In this document: piece by piece, positions 22,262 to 34,669 of the stretch | Numbering within the stretch: position 1 is the first letter of the stretch | Layout of the letters: every line of letters starts with the position of its first letter | DNA from: Thermothelomyces thermophilus ATCC 42464 | Lineage: Eukaryota; Ascomycota; Sordariomycetes; Sordariales; Chaetomiaceae | Assembly: GCF_000226095.1 (NCBI RefSeq) | Contig: NC_016473.1 | Coordinates: 3,534,001-3,598,000, forward strand | DNA: 64,000 nucleotides | Direction of reading: 5' to 3' | The notes under the pieces: generated by a model | Seen by the model: the letters and a program-made list of their open reading frames with translations, nothing else | Told to the model about the DNA's origin: nothing | Database searches by the model: none | Position numbers and translations under genes: made by a program

Positions 22262-23557
22262 GTGGCTTCCAGTTCGGACTTCTGGGCATCACCAGGTGCC
22301 TCATTTGCCAACATTGCTGGCAACTTGACTTTGGCGTTACGGAATCTGCCGGAATCGATTCAGTCATATCTGGATCCCGCTGCGAACCGTCTGGCATTTG
22401 TGACCCAATACGTCCAATCGAAGATAGGCTTGTCTCCGGTAACACTCTACACCACCGCGGGGGCTATTCTCCTTCTCGGTGCGATACCCGCAGTCACAAC
22501 ACGCAGCCGACGGGGTAGCAAGAGACTGGGAAGCATGCCCCGCTATGGGTTCTCAAGTCGCTGGGCCGACTCCCCCTTCAGCTCCCAGGACGGCGTCCCG
22601 GATGTGACGTCTGAGGACTACAGCTACATCACCTCACTCGAAATAGAGGACCATGGACTCGACATTCCTCGGCCTTACGCGGGTTCGTCTCACGTCGACG
22701 ACCCGTATTCACACTCCGCTCCATCCCCGACCTACGCCAGCCTACAGCGCCCGGAAGACGACATCCTGCTTCTCACGCATCAAGGCGTCACGTATCCTGA
22801 GCACTTTCCAGCGTATTCGATCGGCGACGGAAAGCTTTTGGTCAGTGACCTACGCGAACGTGTAAGGATAATATTGGACCTATCGGAGCGGCAGGCGAAA
22901 CGGGTCAAGTTCTACTACAAAGGCCGGCGTTTGAAGAAGGGCGACATGCCGGTTTGTGACTATGGCGTCAAGAACAACAGCGAGATTCTATTGGTCCTCG
23001 GAGAACCGAATCGTGGCAGTGGTAGCGAGACCAGCGAGGAGGTTGTCGTGGTCGGCCAAGATGAGCGAAATCGATACAAGGTTCCGCAGAGCAATTCGCC
23101 GAGAATTGGCAGATCAAGCGGGTGGGAGGACCACAGTCAACGGGTTGGCGGGTCGCAGGCCGGTTTGGAGGTACCGGTGGATGACGGCAGAAGAAGAGCT
23201 TCATCGAGAGTCCGAACCCGGTCACCCGGGCCCGCAGTTTCCACACCCAGCGCTTCCGACACAGGCCCCGTTTGCAGGCCTGGTGGGCCTACCGAGAAGT
23301 TGAACGCCCTAGCCGCCGAGTTTGATACCACCTGGCTCCCTCAGTGCGTCGAGTTTATTGAAAGAACTCCCGTGGACCCCAAGAAACGCGACGAAGAGCA
23401 TCGCAAACTGTCTGAGATGGTCCTTCAGAAAATCATCATGAAGGCAGATGAGATTGAAGCAACCTCAGAAGAAGGCGCCAGAGCCGTGCGGAGAGCGTTG
23501 CTAACGAAGGTGCTCGGCATCTTGAGCAAGCTTGACCAGGCAAAGGCTTCGGCATGA
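22262..23557 (+). CDS. ubiquitin-like/BAG domain Hsp70 co-chaperone
   Basis: Membrane-anchored Hsp70 nucleotide-exchange factor of the fungal BAG family. Order of parts (431 aa): a short N-terminal region, one membrane helix (about residues 60-80, LYTTAGAILLLGAIPAV), a ubiquitin-like domain (about 165-260, FPAYSIGDGKLLVSDLRERV, VKFYYKGRRLKKGDMPVCDY), a Ser/Arg-rich linker, and a C-terminal BAG domain (about 345-428, LNALAAEFDTTWLPQCVEFI, ALLTKVLGILSKLDQAKASA). The frame begins with GTG in the context CGCCAAGGTGGC at 22262; an in-frame stop lies only 24 bp upstream, so there is no ATG at the expected place. Either initiation is non-AUG, the first exon is elsewhere upstream, or the base is an error. 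Confidence 0.85.
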   Translation: MASSSDFWASPGASFANIAGNLTLALRNLPESIQSYLDPAANRLAFVTQYVQSKIGLSPVTLYTTAGAILLLGAIPAVTTRSRRGSKRLGSMPRYGFSSRWADSPFSSQDGVPDVTSEDYSYITSLEIEDHGLDIPRPYAGSSHVDDPYSHSAPSPTYASLQRPEDDILLLTHQGVTYPEHFPAYSIGDGKLLVSDLRERVRIILDLSERQAKRVKFYYKGRRLKKGDMPVCDYGVKNNSEILLVLGEPNRGSGSETSEEVVVVGQDERNRYKVPQSNSPRIGRSSGWEDHSQRVGGSQAGLEVPVDDGRRRASSRVRTRSPGPAVSTPSASDTGPVCRPGGPTEKLNALAAEFDTTWLPQCVEFIERTPVDPKKRDEEHRKLSEMVLQKIIMKADEIEATSEEGARAVRRALLTKVLGILSKLDQAKASA

Positions 23558-24265
23558 GAAACTGTAGCAGGAGCGACAGTTTGCTCACCACCTTCTCCGT
23601 ACATGCATGCGAATTGTTTGCGCTTGTCTTCCATCGGCAAAGCAGGCTATACTCTCAACCCCTCAACCCTCACCGTTTTGACACATCTCTTTTAAATCGT
23701 TTCGTTCACGAGTTCTCTGTGCATAGCGGGCTATGGTTGGCTTGGTTCTGTACGTATTGTGTGTGTTATCATCGCCATTCAACCGTAGGAGGGTCATGGC
23801 TTGTTGGTTCATGTCCTTGACATTGACGGAAGGTCCAATCTCCCCCATAAAGAATTCTGGCATCTCCTTCATAATCACTTAATAAACTCGTCCTTGTCGT
23901 GCTGCACCCCTGCAGCCTCGTCAGAAGAGACTCACAGTTCCTGGGCGAGTTTGAAGATATAATGATGTACTGGGTCTTGGGGAGCGTCCCGAGATTGATA
24001 AGGCTGACGGGTCGCTTGCCGGGCGCCAAACAGCTGGTGAGTCCGGGGAAAGCAATGGCCCCACCTACCCCGTTGGTGCATTTGGGTACGCTCAGGCGCG
24101 GTAGGTCTAACCCTATCTCTTCCTGCCTAAGGCCACAATCAGCACTCGCTTGCAGACCCCACCAGCTCCGGATCCGGACTAGCGCATCTTCGCCGGTTTG
24201 ACTGCACCAAGGCCAATTTTCAGCACACACAAAAAGTCGAGGAACGACCATCAACCATCACAAGG
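23558..24265. other. intergenic: BAG 3' flank and L16 promoter
   Basis: No gene seen. The right part is the ribosomal-protein promoter and 5' leader. Confidence 0.45.
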
Positions 24266-24336
24266 GTAAGGAAGCAGCCAGCTGCTACTCGATCAGCCGG
24301 AGTGTGACTGATCAACCTTTTCTTTCTTTTCTTTAG
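24266..24336 (+). other. probable 5'-UTR intron of the L16 gene
   Basis: A GTAAGG donor at 24266 and an acceptor after a strong pyrimidine tract (TTTTCTTTCTTTTCTTTAG, ending 24336), with a CTGAT-like branch site near 24308, predict a 71-bp leader intron 19 bp before the ATG. Leader introns are common in fungal ribosomal-protein genes. Confidence 0.55.
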
Positions 24337-24355
24337 CCCAGGTCATCACGCCAAA

Positions 24356-25449
24356 ATGTCTTCGTTCGAGTCTGTGGTACGTTCGCCCTGTCCTCCCCCA
24401 ATCGAACCGCCTCGAAGCTGCGCGAGCGCCGGCCGCCCCCAAGATTGCGATGCAAACACGGAACGAGCAAGTGTAGCGACGGGGGGGCTGGGCGGGAGCA
24501 CGGCTTGCAAGGTTGCAAGAATTGGAAACGCGGAAGCACTGACAACGCTCTGCAACAGGTCGTGATCGATGGCAAGGGCCACCTGCTTGGCCGCCTGGCC
24601 AGCATCGTCGCCAAGCAGCTCCTGAGCGGCCAGAAGATTGTCGTCGTCCGCTGCGAGGCTCTGAACATCTCCGGCGAGTTCTTCCGCGCGAAGCGTACGT
24701 ACCAATCTTTGTTCACCGATTCGATGGGATCCTTTGGCGTGCCGCAAGCTCAAAGAGGGGGTTACTACTGGGACATGGAACTTGGACGCCCTCTTCGTTG
24801 GGACACTGGGACGGGAATGCAATGCGGCGGAAACACGGACGAGAGGCTAACAATCGGACACAGTCAAGTACCACGCCTACCTCCGCAAGGCGACCCGGTT
24901 CAACCCCACCCGCGGCGGTGAGTCGAGCATCTCACGAGCGGTTGCCTCGGCGATCCTCGAGTCCTGACTGTCCACAGGTCCCTTCCACTTCCGCGCTCCC
25001 TCTCGCATCTTCTACAAGGCCGTCCGTGGCATGATCCCCCACAAGACCGCCCGCGGTGCCGCCGCCCTTGAGCGCCTCAAGGTCTTCGAGGGTGTCCCGC
25101 CCCCGTACGACAAGAAGAAGAAGATGGTTGTTCCTCAGGCCCTCCGTGTCCTGCGCCTGCAGCCCGGTCGCAAGTACTGCACTGTCGGCCGTCTCAGCCA
25201 CGAGGTCGGCTGGAAGTACCAGGATGTTGTCGAGAGGTATGTGCAACATGGGAGACTTCGAGCTGCGCTGTCGTGCATCCGGGCGCGCTGGAATGCTGAC
25301 GTTGTGGCAGGCTCGAGGAGAGGCGCAAGGCCAAGGGTGCCGCCTACTACGAGCGCAAGAAGCTGGCCGCGAGGCAGCTGTCCGAGGCGAAGAAGACGGC
25401 GAAGGTCGACCCCAAGACGGCGGAGGCTCTCCAGGCCTATGGCTACTAG
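24356..25449 (+). CDS. rpl16: 60S ribosomal protein L16 (uL13 family)
   Basis: Cytosolic large-subunit ribosomal protein of the uL13 family (yeast L16, human L13a). Five coding exons: 24356-24376, 24559-24694, 24864-24917, 24978-25236 and 25311-25449, 202 aa in total (yeast 199). The spliced protein begins [20 protein letters not shown] and continues with [40 protein letters not shown] and [20 protein letters not shown], all highly conserved uL13 blocks, and ends EALQAYGY. All splice sites are GT..CAG, and phases agree. Introns 1 and 2 are long for this window (182 and 169 bp); I looked for box C/D snoRNA signals in them and found none. Confidence 0.96.
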
Positions 25450-26164
25450 AGATAGTGGCCAGTTCGCACAGCTCCTTGTCCTTTATGCGATTTCACTCTA
25501 GATTGGCGCGGTGGTTCAGGGCATCAACTTCATTTGCGTGGATGGTGGGGATAGGCAATGGCTATCTGATTCACTGTGCGTCCCAGGCTTGGGACCTCAT
25601 AAATACATGAGATCAACCAATGGAGACCGAGGTTGCATGGGATGAAGAAAGCACAAACGAAATACCCGGCGCTGGCAGAAAGGCTTCGTGATGATGTTGG
25701 GCGAAGGCGCTGTTCAGTCAGGCCGCTCGACATGACCGCCGAACGCCTCAGTCAGGGCCCCACTCATGCTGAATAAATGAGCATAAATCTGTACCAGCGC
25801 CAGTTAAGGGTGAATGCAAAAGGGATGAGCCCGGGTGGGCTGGTGAAACAATCTGGCGAGTTTGTCGAGTTCTTTGCAGTGGCCAGACAAAAAGTGTGTA
25901 GAGACTGCTTGAAAAGTGTCGCTTGTGAAGGAAGCCACAACAATACACCCGGTACCTGATCTGTTTGTGACCCTCGTACCTTTACGGTATGAGATCGTCA
26001 TGGAGATATTGGCGCTAGGTACGATGACGTTCCGGGTCTAGACGTGTCTGGTGGTTGATAAACTTGAGGATCGTATTCGAGATGAAGGCTTGGAACATAG
26101 CATGCGCCAGGACAACCACATTCTCTGAGGAGCTTAAACCACCAGTCTTAGTTTAGAGTATGTC
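25450..26164. other. intergenic, no gene seen
   Basis: 715 bp of spacer between convergent genes. No coding, RNA or repeat feature recognised. Confidence 0.4.
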
Positions 26165-27043
26165 CTATCGAGGAGCCGTGATGGACTCCATTACCGGGGC
26201 TCTGAGAGCTCCGCCCACGGAGGAAAAATGCTGTTGGCGCTCCAAGTGTGAATCTTGCGCTGCGCGGCTATCTTCGCGTTTAGTTATATCCAGAGTTGTC
26301 TCTTGCAGAAGCGTACCTTTCAAGTCACAAATAACTTGTCCACATTCCTTATATTGGCCTTGCCAGCACCTCGTAATAATGCTGCCAAGTAACCCCAAAG
26401 ACTTGGTGTCCGGAAATTCACCCTTCGCATAGCACGCAAAAATCTCTTCGTCCGACAACCCGGCGTATGGAGGACTCCCACTCATCAGCTCATAAAGGAC
26501 GGAGCCGAGTGCGAAGAGATCTCCTTCGACAGACAGCGTAGATCTAGGACACCCATGACTCGGCGTCACGGAAATAAGCAGTGGAGAGCCGTCGAGCGAA
26601 GATCCAGCATAGTCCCCGAGCTTCGCGTCGAGACTCTCGTTGAGAAACACGTTGTAGCCGTTAATGTCTCCATGAATAACACCCGATTGGTGAGCAAACT
26701 CAAGGGCCTCGGCAATTTGAACCGCCCAGCGAACCTTCACACTTGTATCGACGGCGTGCTTGCTAAGGTACGATCGGAGGTTGCTGCGAGGAGCGTACTC
26801 TAGGCGGATCGCTGACTCGAAGGTCCCATAATAGCGTAAGATGCCCTTGTGGCCACCACGTTGGTGGCAGCGCTCGTAAATTTGCTGCTCCCTAGTAATG
26901 GAGCTGGAGGAGTCGCTATCGTGGGGAGTCTTGATCACCGTATTAGGAGTGGTGGACTTGTCCAAGAGGATCATGCCGGTATTTCCCCAGGCAACGAGAT
27001 CTTTAAGCCCAAAACCGATCGGGAAATGTATTTCGTCAGACAT
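26165..27043 (-). CDS. small protein-kinase-like protein, fungal accessory type
   Basis: Intronless 292-aa kinase-fold protein. Visible motifs: a degenerate glycine loop (AWGNTGMILL), the ATP-binding Lys in NTVIKTPHD, the catalytic loop VIHGDINGYNVFL (HGD instead of HRD, catalytic Asp and Asn kept), KLGDYAGSS in place of DFG (metal-binding Asp kept, Phe-Gly replaced), and the F-helix Asp in SVEGDLFALGSVLYELMSG. All residues needed for catalysis could be present, so activity is possible. It belongs to the stand-alone, fast-changing kinase-like families that are expanded in Pezizomycotina. The last ~40 residues are poorly conserved. Substrate unknown. Confidence 0.8.
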   Translation of the reverse strand: MSDEIHFPIGFGLKDLVAWGNTGMILLDKSTTPNTVIKTPHDSDSSSSITREQQIYERCHQRGGHKGILRYYGTFESAIRLEYAPRSNLRSYLSKHAVDTSVKVRWAVQIAEALEFAHQSGVIHGDINGYNVFLNESLDAKLGDYAGSSLDGSPLLISVTPSHGCPRSTLSVEGDLFALGSVLYELMSGSPPYAGLSDEEIFACYAKGEFPDTKSLGLLGSIITRCWQGQYKECGQVICDLKGTLLQETTLDITKREDSRAAQDSHLERQQHFSSVGGALRAPVMESITAPR

Positions 27044-29083
27044 TGCGATCCGCCGGGTCTAGAACGGCGCCAGGTAAAAGTCGACAGAATCAACACGTGC
27101 GGTGAAGGAGCGGCGGCAAGTAGCGGCGGGGACCGATGCGGTAGCGCTTCGGTCAACGTACTGTACATAAATAAGGGAGCCCGTGTTTCGTGACGCGGGG
27201 CTGCGCCGAGCTGCCGAATCTCCAAAGGTCGTATTGGATCTCCGAGGAATGGCTTTTGCGGATATCGCTGGCAGCTGGGCGTTGCTGCGGACCTCTGCAA
27301 ACTGCGAACGCGACACGGAGGGACGCAAACGGTAGAACAGAGGCTCCCCTCGCTGTCAGGGGAGCATGACACGGATCGTTTGCGCGCGTCCAGCGGTGAC
27401 GCGAGGAAGTCCCGTCGGGCACGAAGGCGCGGTACGGAGCATCTCCCTGTCTTTCTTGCAACCTCGTGAGCCTGGCGAGCCAGCGCGGTTCATGACTGAG
27501 TTCCCGCTCGTCGATGGGTAAGAGACGACTGACCACGGGCAGTCCAGAACGGTAATGGCAGTTCCAGATCCGGCATGACCCAAGTACCTTACCTTCCCGA
27601 CCAAGTCCAACTTGCATCTCTCACTCACTGTAATGAATGGTTATTTTTTAGTCACCGCCATACCAGACCCATCAAGGCTAATCGTTGTCGTTGCCCTCCC
27701 ATCAAGCCCCGCGCAACCAAGACCGCGCCATCTCGCCCGGAACGCTCTACCCGTCCGCGTCAGCGTAGCGAGTCTTGTTGTCACTATACAGCCACTTGCG
27801 CGGCGTGCAGACGCCTAGAAACGACACGACCGCTTCCCGAAAACACGCTTCCTTCCAGAGAGAGAAGACTCCTCCAACGGCCCGTGTGATGTGCCAGCAC
27901 CTGCCCTCCCATTTCTATGAATTGGCGACTTGTCTGCACCATTGGCCGGGGACTGGGTACTTTTGACAGGGTCCGCCGCTTTGGCTTGCAGTCTCGCGCT
28001 ACCCGCTGCTGCTCACCGCCACCTCCCCGCCGCCCGGGTCGCCTACCCGGAGAGCAGGTTTCAGGTCGTTCTGCGCAGCTTAATCGCGAGCTGATGTACC
28101 CCGAGGTGGTGATGATTGTCGGCTGCGTAGGTGAACGAATCCCATACGGACGCTAACTGGGAAAGGAGAAAGAGGTCACATCTGTTGTTGCTGCCTTCCT
28201 TTCGGAATAATATTTTTTTTTTTTTTTTTTTTTTTTTTGCCATTTTGGTGCCGCGAGATCCGCTGATCTTTCGCCCGCGGGTCACTGTCGAGGAAATGCC
28301 CAATAATGAACTTGTCACAGCGGGATAACCCTATTGAACCCTTTACGGGGCATAATTAATTAGTTGGGAAGGACTAACTAATGGGAACGTGATGAGGCCT
28401 CTTTGTTGTGCTGTGTCCGGAAAGAAGATCCAAGTGTTGGATTCGCTAGATGTAAGAATGATGACGGTATGTACCTGATCGGACGAGAATGGAAGAGACA
28501 AATATTGGCCACTTGGATGCCATTTGTTTATGCGCAGGTCACGTCTGAACCTCCTTATAGATCGCAGACTTCGCGGTAGTACCGTACATAGCGATGACGA
28601 ACATGAGGTGATGGAGGCTGCAGTACGCCCGTACCTGAGACACGGAAGAGCTGCCTACTACTAATTTGAGATACTAATGCGGGTAGTATACATGCTGTGA
28701 TCCAGGAGTCGCTGGCTGCAACCCCAGTAGATATCTACACAGAGTACTCCCGTGCCTGAACTAAGTTGCGCACACCGTGCCCGTGGCCCGAAGGAGAGCA
28801 GAGCACTCGAGCCAGGGGCTTACAACAGCCTCCAGAAAGGCGTCACTCTCCGGATCCCACGGGTCGCTCAAAAGAAATCACTGGTAGATTCGGGACAAGT
28901 AGATACCAGTTCAATACGTTGATACTTTTATTTTGCCAACCCCTTTGCACCGGATATCACCATCAACGCCTTCCATGTATTTCAATGCTGGTGTCACCCA
29001 ACGCCCAGAGATCCATTTGGAACACCATCTAGAAAACCCACTCACGACCCGACATTCCGCCTCCGTGCCGTTTTCATCCGCCT
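27044..29083. other. intergenic, no gene seen, with a long T-run
   Basis: Two kilobases without a supportable gene. A run of 26 T occupies 28213-28238. Short frames at about 27150-27620 (minus) and 27575-27890 (plus) look like chance. Confidence 0.4.
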
Positions 29084-30866
29084 TTACTCCCCCGGTCCCG
29101 GCCTCCCGTCCAGCCACTTGCTCATATACGGCCCATCCAGCCAATACCCCAGTTTGGCATAGTAGCTCCTCACACCCACGCCGGAAATGACGCTGATCTT
29201 CTCGCTCCCGTGCTCCTCCCGCGCAATCCGCTCTGCCTCCTCCATCAACAGCGTCCCAAAGCCCTGGTGCTGGAACTTGCGCGGGTCGCGCGCATGCACC
29301 GGCACCGCCATGCCGTACACGTGCAGCTCGCGCACCAAGCTCGTCGGCTGGCCGACCAGCTCCTCGCGGAACGTGTACTTCTCGCTGCACTTGCGCAGCC
29401 GCAGGAGCGCGATCAGGATGTCCTGCTTGGGGTCCTCGTAGGCCAAGAAGGTCTCCCAGCCGCCGTTGGCGGTGTAGTCGCGGCGCACGAGCTCGATCTG
29501 GTTTGGCCGAATCTTGTGCTTGACCTCGTTGACGCCGACCTCGCGCGTGCGCACGTCGCGGCAGGTGGTGCCAAAGTCCTTCATGCGCGCCAGCGCCAGC
29601 TCGCGCAGGTTGCCGTTCTCGACGCCCGACGTCACCAGCGGCATGGGGATGTCGCGCTGTACGCGGTAGATGCGCGTCCATGGCGGGACCAGCGCGAGGA
29701 TACGCGCCACCAGGTCGATCAGCCCGTTGGGCGTATAGTTCTGGTACCGGCCCGTGCGCCAGAGCTCGTATAGCCCCGTGCCGCGGATAACGAGCGTCGG
29801 GTAGATCTTGAGGCCGTCCGTCCGGAAGGCGGGGTTCTCGAAATACTCCCTGAACTGGTACAGGTCGCGCTCCATGCCGACATTGGGCAAGTCAGGCATC
29901 ATGTGACTGACCACCTTGAACCCGGCGTCCTTGGCAAGGCAGAAAGTTTCCGCGACGGCTGCCACTGTGTGGCCCCGGTTCGTGTCACGCGCGACGTCTT
30001 CGTAGAGGGACTGGACGCCGATCTCGAGGCGAGTGCAACCGTAGCGGAGCATGCTGGATAGGTGTGGCTGCAGGCAGTAATCTGGCCTGGTTTCAATGGT
30101 GATGCCCACGCACTTGATGCTGCTTTGCTCGCCAGCCCGGACGGCCTCATCCACGTTCAACGTCCCGTATCCGCTCAGGGCGTTGTGGAGTTGGGAGATA
30201 AACTCATCCCTGTACGATTCTGGAAGGGACATGAAGGTCCCGCCCATGATGATATATTCCACCTTGTCCACTGAGTGTCCCAAAGCCTTGAGTTGGTCGA
30301 CTCGCCCGCGAGCCTGTTCAAATGGGTCGTACCGGGCCCGGATGGCCCGCATGGACGTCGGCTCATAGCCCGTGTACGACTGTGTGCTGTACTCAAAGTC
30401 CGAATCCGGCCCGCCGGGGCAGTAGACGCAGATGTTACCCGTGTAGGCAATGTGAGGGCATCGGTGCGGTTTACACATGACCGCGACCACAGCGATACCG
30501 GATGACGTACCTGGAGAATGTTAGCAACCAGCTGTGAAAGCTCCAAGAATTCAAGAGGTTCAGCTTACGAATTGGTTTGGCAATCAGTCTTGGTAGGATG
30601 TATTTCTTGTAGTGTTCGGGCACCGCAGCGATGATGGCAGTGAGCGGCGGCACATTATTGATCTTGTGCTTCTTTGCAAATTTGGATCGCAGCGTGTTGA
30701 GGTTGATGTCCTTTCTAGGACGGCTTGGGTCCTTGGAGGCCTCATGATCCTCGATCAAGGCGCTGGCTATATCGGCGCAGCATCGCAGGAAGCGCTCGTT
30801 TTCGGGTGGGAGGTTTGCGTCTTTCTTGCGGATCGTCGTCGTCACCGTCGTTGTCGCCATCGTCAT
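29084..30866 (-). CDS. elp3: Elongator catalytic subunit ELP3
   Basis: Catalytic subunit of Elongator, a radical-SAM and acetyl-CoA enzyme that starts the cm5U modification of wobble uridines in tRNA. 574 aa (yeast 557). One intron at 30511-30568 (GTAAGC..CAG) joins RLIAKPI to RTSSGIAVV. The radical-SAM cluster motif is [20 protein letters not shown]; further conserved blocks are [31 protein letters not shown] and [13 protein letters not shown]. The C-terminal GNAT acetyl-CoA site is [18 protein letters not shown], followed by [17 protein letters not shown]. Two possible ATGs (30866 and 30860) differ by two residues. Divergent from the succinyl-CoA ligase gene with a 588-bp shared upstream region. 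Confidence 0.97.
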
Positions 30867-31454
30867 GTGAAACGCGGCGGGCCGAACCCTCTTTCAAATT
30901 AAATATCTCGGTCAGCCTTGTCGTTCACTGCAGTGCTATCACTCCCGCATTCCCGTTCCCGCCGCCGCTGTCGTTGCTGCGTTCAAAACCTGGGGTGGGA
31001 TTGTGGCGGGGCAAAATCGCGATAACGCTTGACGTTTTGAATGCGCACGGCAAGCCGTTGGCGCATTCAGTCCCACATCCGAGTCCCCAGTCTCGGTGGG
31101 GCCGAACGCCGGTGCCGAGTGCCGCCGGCCTCTCAAGCCGCATTTGGCCGTTTCGCAGATCGGAAAAACACTACCGCCGGAGTTGCCGTTAGCTCGGCTT
31201 GTTGACCTTTTCGGCCAATGACGGAACGCTAGACCCCCCTGCTTGTCAGAATTCGAGCTCGTTGGCTGGAGCTCGCGACAATTTCGGTCAGGGCCGCGGC
31301 TTGGACAAGTGACGAAGCCTGCTGCATCGCATTGTGGAAAACCGCAAACCACTCGACCTAGCATCACCATCCTGCATTAGACGCCTCTTCCTGCCCTCTT
31401 CGGCCGCATTCCCTCGGTTGTTCTCCAGCTTTTTCTCGCTTCAGGCCCATCACC
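30867..31454. promoter_or_regulatory. divergent promoter region of ELP3 and LSC1
   Basis: 588-bp spacer between two divergent housekeeping genes, GC-rich in the middle. The part just before 31455 is pyrimidine-rich. No specific site assigned. Confidence 0.5.
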
Positions 31455-32819
<1,365 letters not shown>

Positions 32820-33746
32820 ATCAGGGGCGGAACTTGTAGCATCGTTGGTAGTGCTATCCCAGCGTTCGCCTTGTACATGTTAACTCTATCACTTGACGCG
32901 CCGAGTGAGCCGGGAGGATAGGATGATGGTTGGGAGGAGCAGTGTGAGGGTATGGGCAACTACGCTCCGCGGGCAAGATGGCACCTGAGGCACTGTCGAA
33001 CCTATAGACTTGGGGGTGGGTTGGTGGTCTGGCATAATCGCTTGTGCATTACGAGTCTCTTATTCTGATTTGCCGTACGAGAGACTCAACAGCTGTGACC
33101 TTAGGTCGTTTTTTGTATTTTTTTTTTTTTTTGGTGCTTTACTAAGCCGGAGGCCAGAGGCTGGCGTCCGATAACTTCACGTGTAAGCCACGGCTTGATC
33201 ACATTAGAATCGGCTGTCAAACAGCCACCGATTGTTTGGAAGTGCCGACAAGTAGACTACTCGACTGTGGATGGGCTTCACATCAGTTCCCGTTTGTCAT
33301 AGCGCGGATCAAGCATGATGCCGCCTCAAAGTGCGCCATATCCCGCCGAGGGCGTTTCCTAATCAACGTTGTGGTTAAAGGCCAAGTGCAAGCATGGAAG
33401 GACTCATTCTCCGCGACTAATTCCGGTTCTCCCGTAGGGATCAAGTCATGCTTCACATTTCCGATTTAGTCTAGCTATTGGAAGGAGGGGTAAGAAAGAA
33501 AAGAAGGGTAAAAGCAAGAACTCCTTCGATATTGCTTGCCCGGCCGCCATCCGTAAACTCCATTCCTAATGCTAAGTATTTCGGAACATGCATCGTTGGG
33601 TCCTCCCAAGCCCCGTTCCGTCTCCGAATTACCAAAAGCCTGTTGTCCACTTGCCGCCACGATGTTTCCTGGCAGGCGGAATGATGCGTGATACTGATAC
33701 TCCCTGTCGTCGACTCTTCATTCTTCGAAACAACTGGTCAACTCCA
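32820..33746. other. intergenic between convergent genes
   Basis: 930 bp with a T-rich run at about 33117-33132. No gene or RNA recognised. Confidence 0.4.
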
Positions 33747-34669
33747 CTACTGTTCACCGAGGAGCCGAGCGGTGATATCGCCCATATAAGCCTCTTCCAG
33801 CTCGTAATCCTCGCCACCGTTGCGGTCGATACCGACATAGATAAACGCCTCCACCACGGCGTCAACGTCGAATCCCATGTTGACAAACCGATCGATCAGA
33901 TCCTTGTTGTAACCTTTGTATCTGTAGGTAGGGTGTAACAAGGTTCCATGTTAGCCGGGGCCCAGACACTCGAACTACATGAAGGCACCCAGCCAGCCCA
34001 TACCAGTGATGAATCTCTTCCCAGGAAACGCACCTTGACGGGTCATCCTTAACCGGTGGCGGCACCGCCGTTTGGTAGTTATGTGTGAGCGTTTCCCTCC
34101 GCGGCGCGCCGGCGTACTTGACGGCCCAATCATGCGCTTTGGCTGCAAACTCGTTTGGGCGTTCCATCATCATCTTGGCAACCTCGGCGTCTTGGGGGTC
34201 CTTGGGGTTCGGCGACTCGAGGAGCATGCGGAGCGAGATGAGCGCCATCTTGATCGTACCGACCGGTGACCACCCCGAGCCGAGCGTGTCAAGGCAGATG
34301 GCTCCCTGGGCGGGTGTTGCGTGTTAGCGACATACCCTCTCGTCTCGGGACGCCAGACCTGCTTCGCTCCGTTCCAGGCCCTCGCATCGGGACTCGCCTC
34401 TGACGTACCGTCACGCTGCTGACGTTTGGATGCCAGATCTTGGTGTCGAACTTCATGATCGGCGACTTGAACGGGTACATGTCGGGGATCACGATGTCGA
34501 TTTTATACGTGCCCCCGGCATACGGTGTATCGGGGGGCCCAGGGAAGGTGCCTTTGAGATGTGTCAGGTCGGAGGGGTCGACCGGGTTTGCGTACACGCC
34601 CGAGTTGTCCTTGTCATTGTGAATGTCGGCTAACTCCTTTGCAATCCGACGTTCGCGCGTGGTGGCCAT
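33747..34669 (-). CDS. ubc1: ubiquitin-conjugating enzyme E2 with C-terminal UBA (Ubc1/UBE2K type)
   Basis: E2 enzyme that builds mainly K48-linked ubiquitin chains. 235 aa (yeast 215). Introns at 34306-34408 and 33922-34033. UBC fold: NDKDNSGVYANPVDPSDLTH, FPGPPDTPYAGGTYKIDIVI, the HPN motif in KIWHPNVSSVT, and the active-site Cys in GAICLDTLGSGWSPVGTIK. The C-terminal UBA domain begins YNKDLIDRFVNMGFDVDAVV and ends ITARLLGEQ. Start MATTRERRIAKELADI at 34669; the frame is open farther upstream but without conservation. Divergent from RPT2, 1.07 kb away, so a ubiquitin enzyme and a proteasome ATPase share an upstream region. Confidence 0.95.

Noticed and set aside
21487-22518. Open frame of 343 codons on the plus strand
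   Set aside because: Low-complexity Ser/Pro/Arg composition, no recognisable domain, and it overlaps the well-supported BAG gene in another frame.
24377-24863. Possible snoRNAs in the long introns of the L16 gene, because vertebrate homologues host box C/D snoRNAs
   Set aside because: No RTGATGA box C paired with a terminal CTGA box D could be found in either intron.
27153-27889. Opposed frames of 154 and 104 codons upstream of the first kinase-like gene
   Set aside because: Arg/Pro-rich chance frames without family similarity or plausible gene structure.
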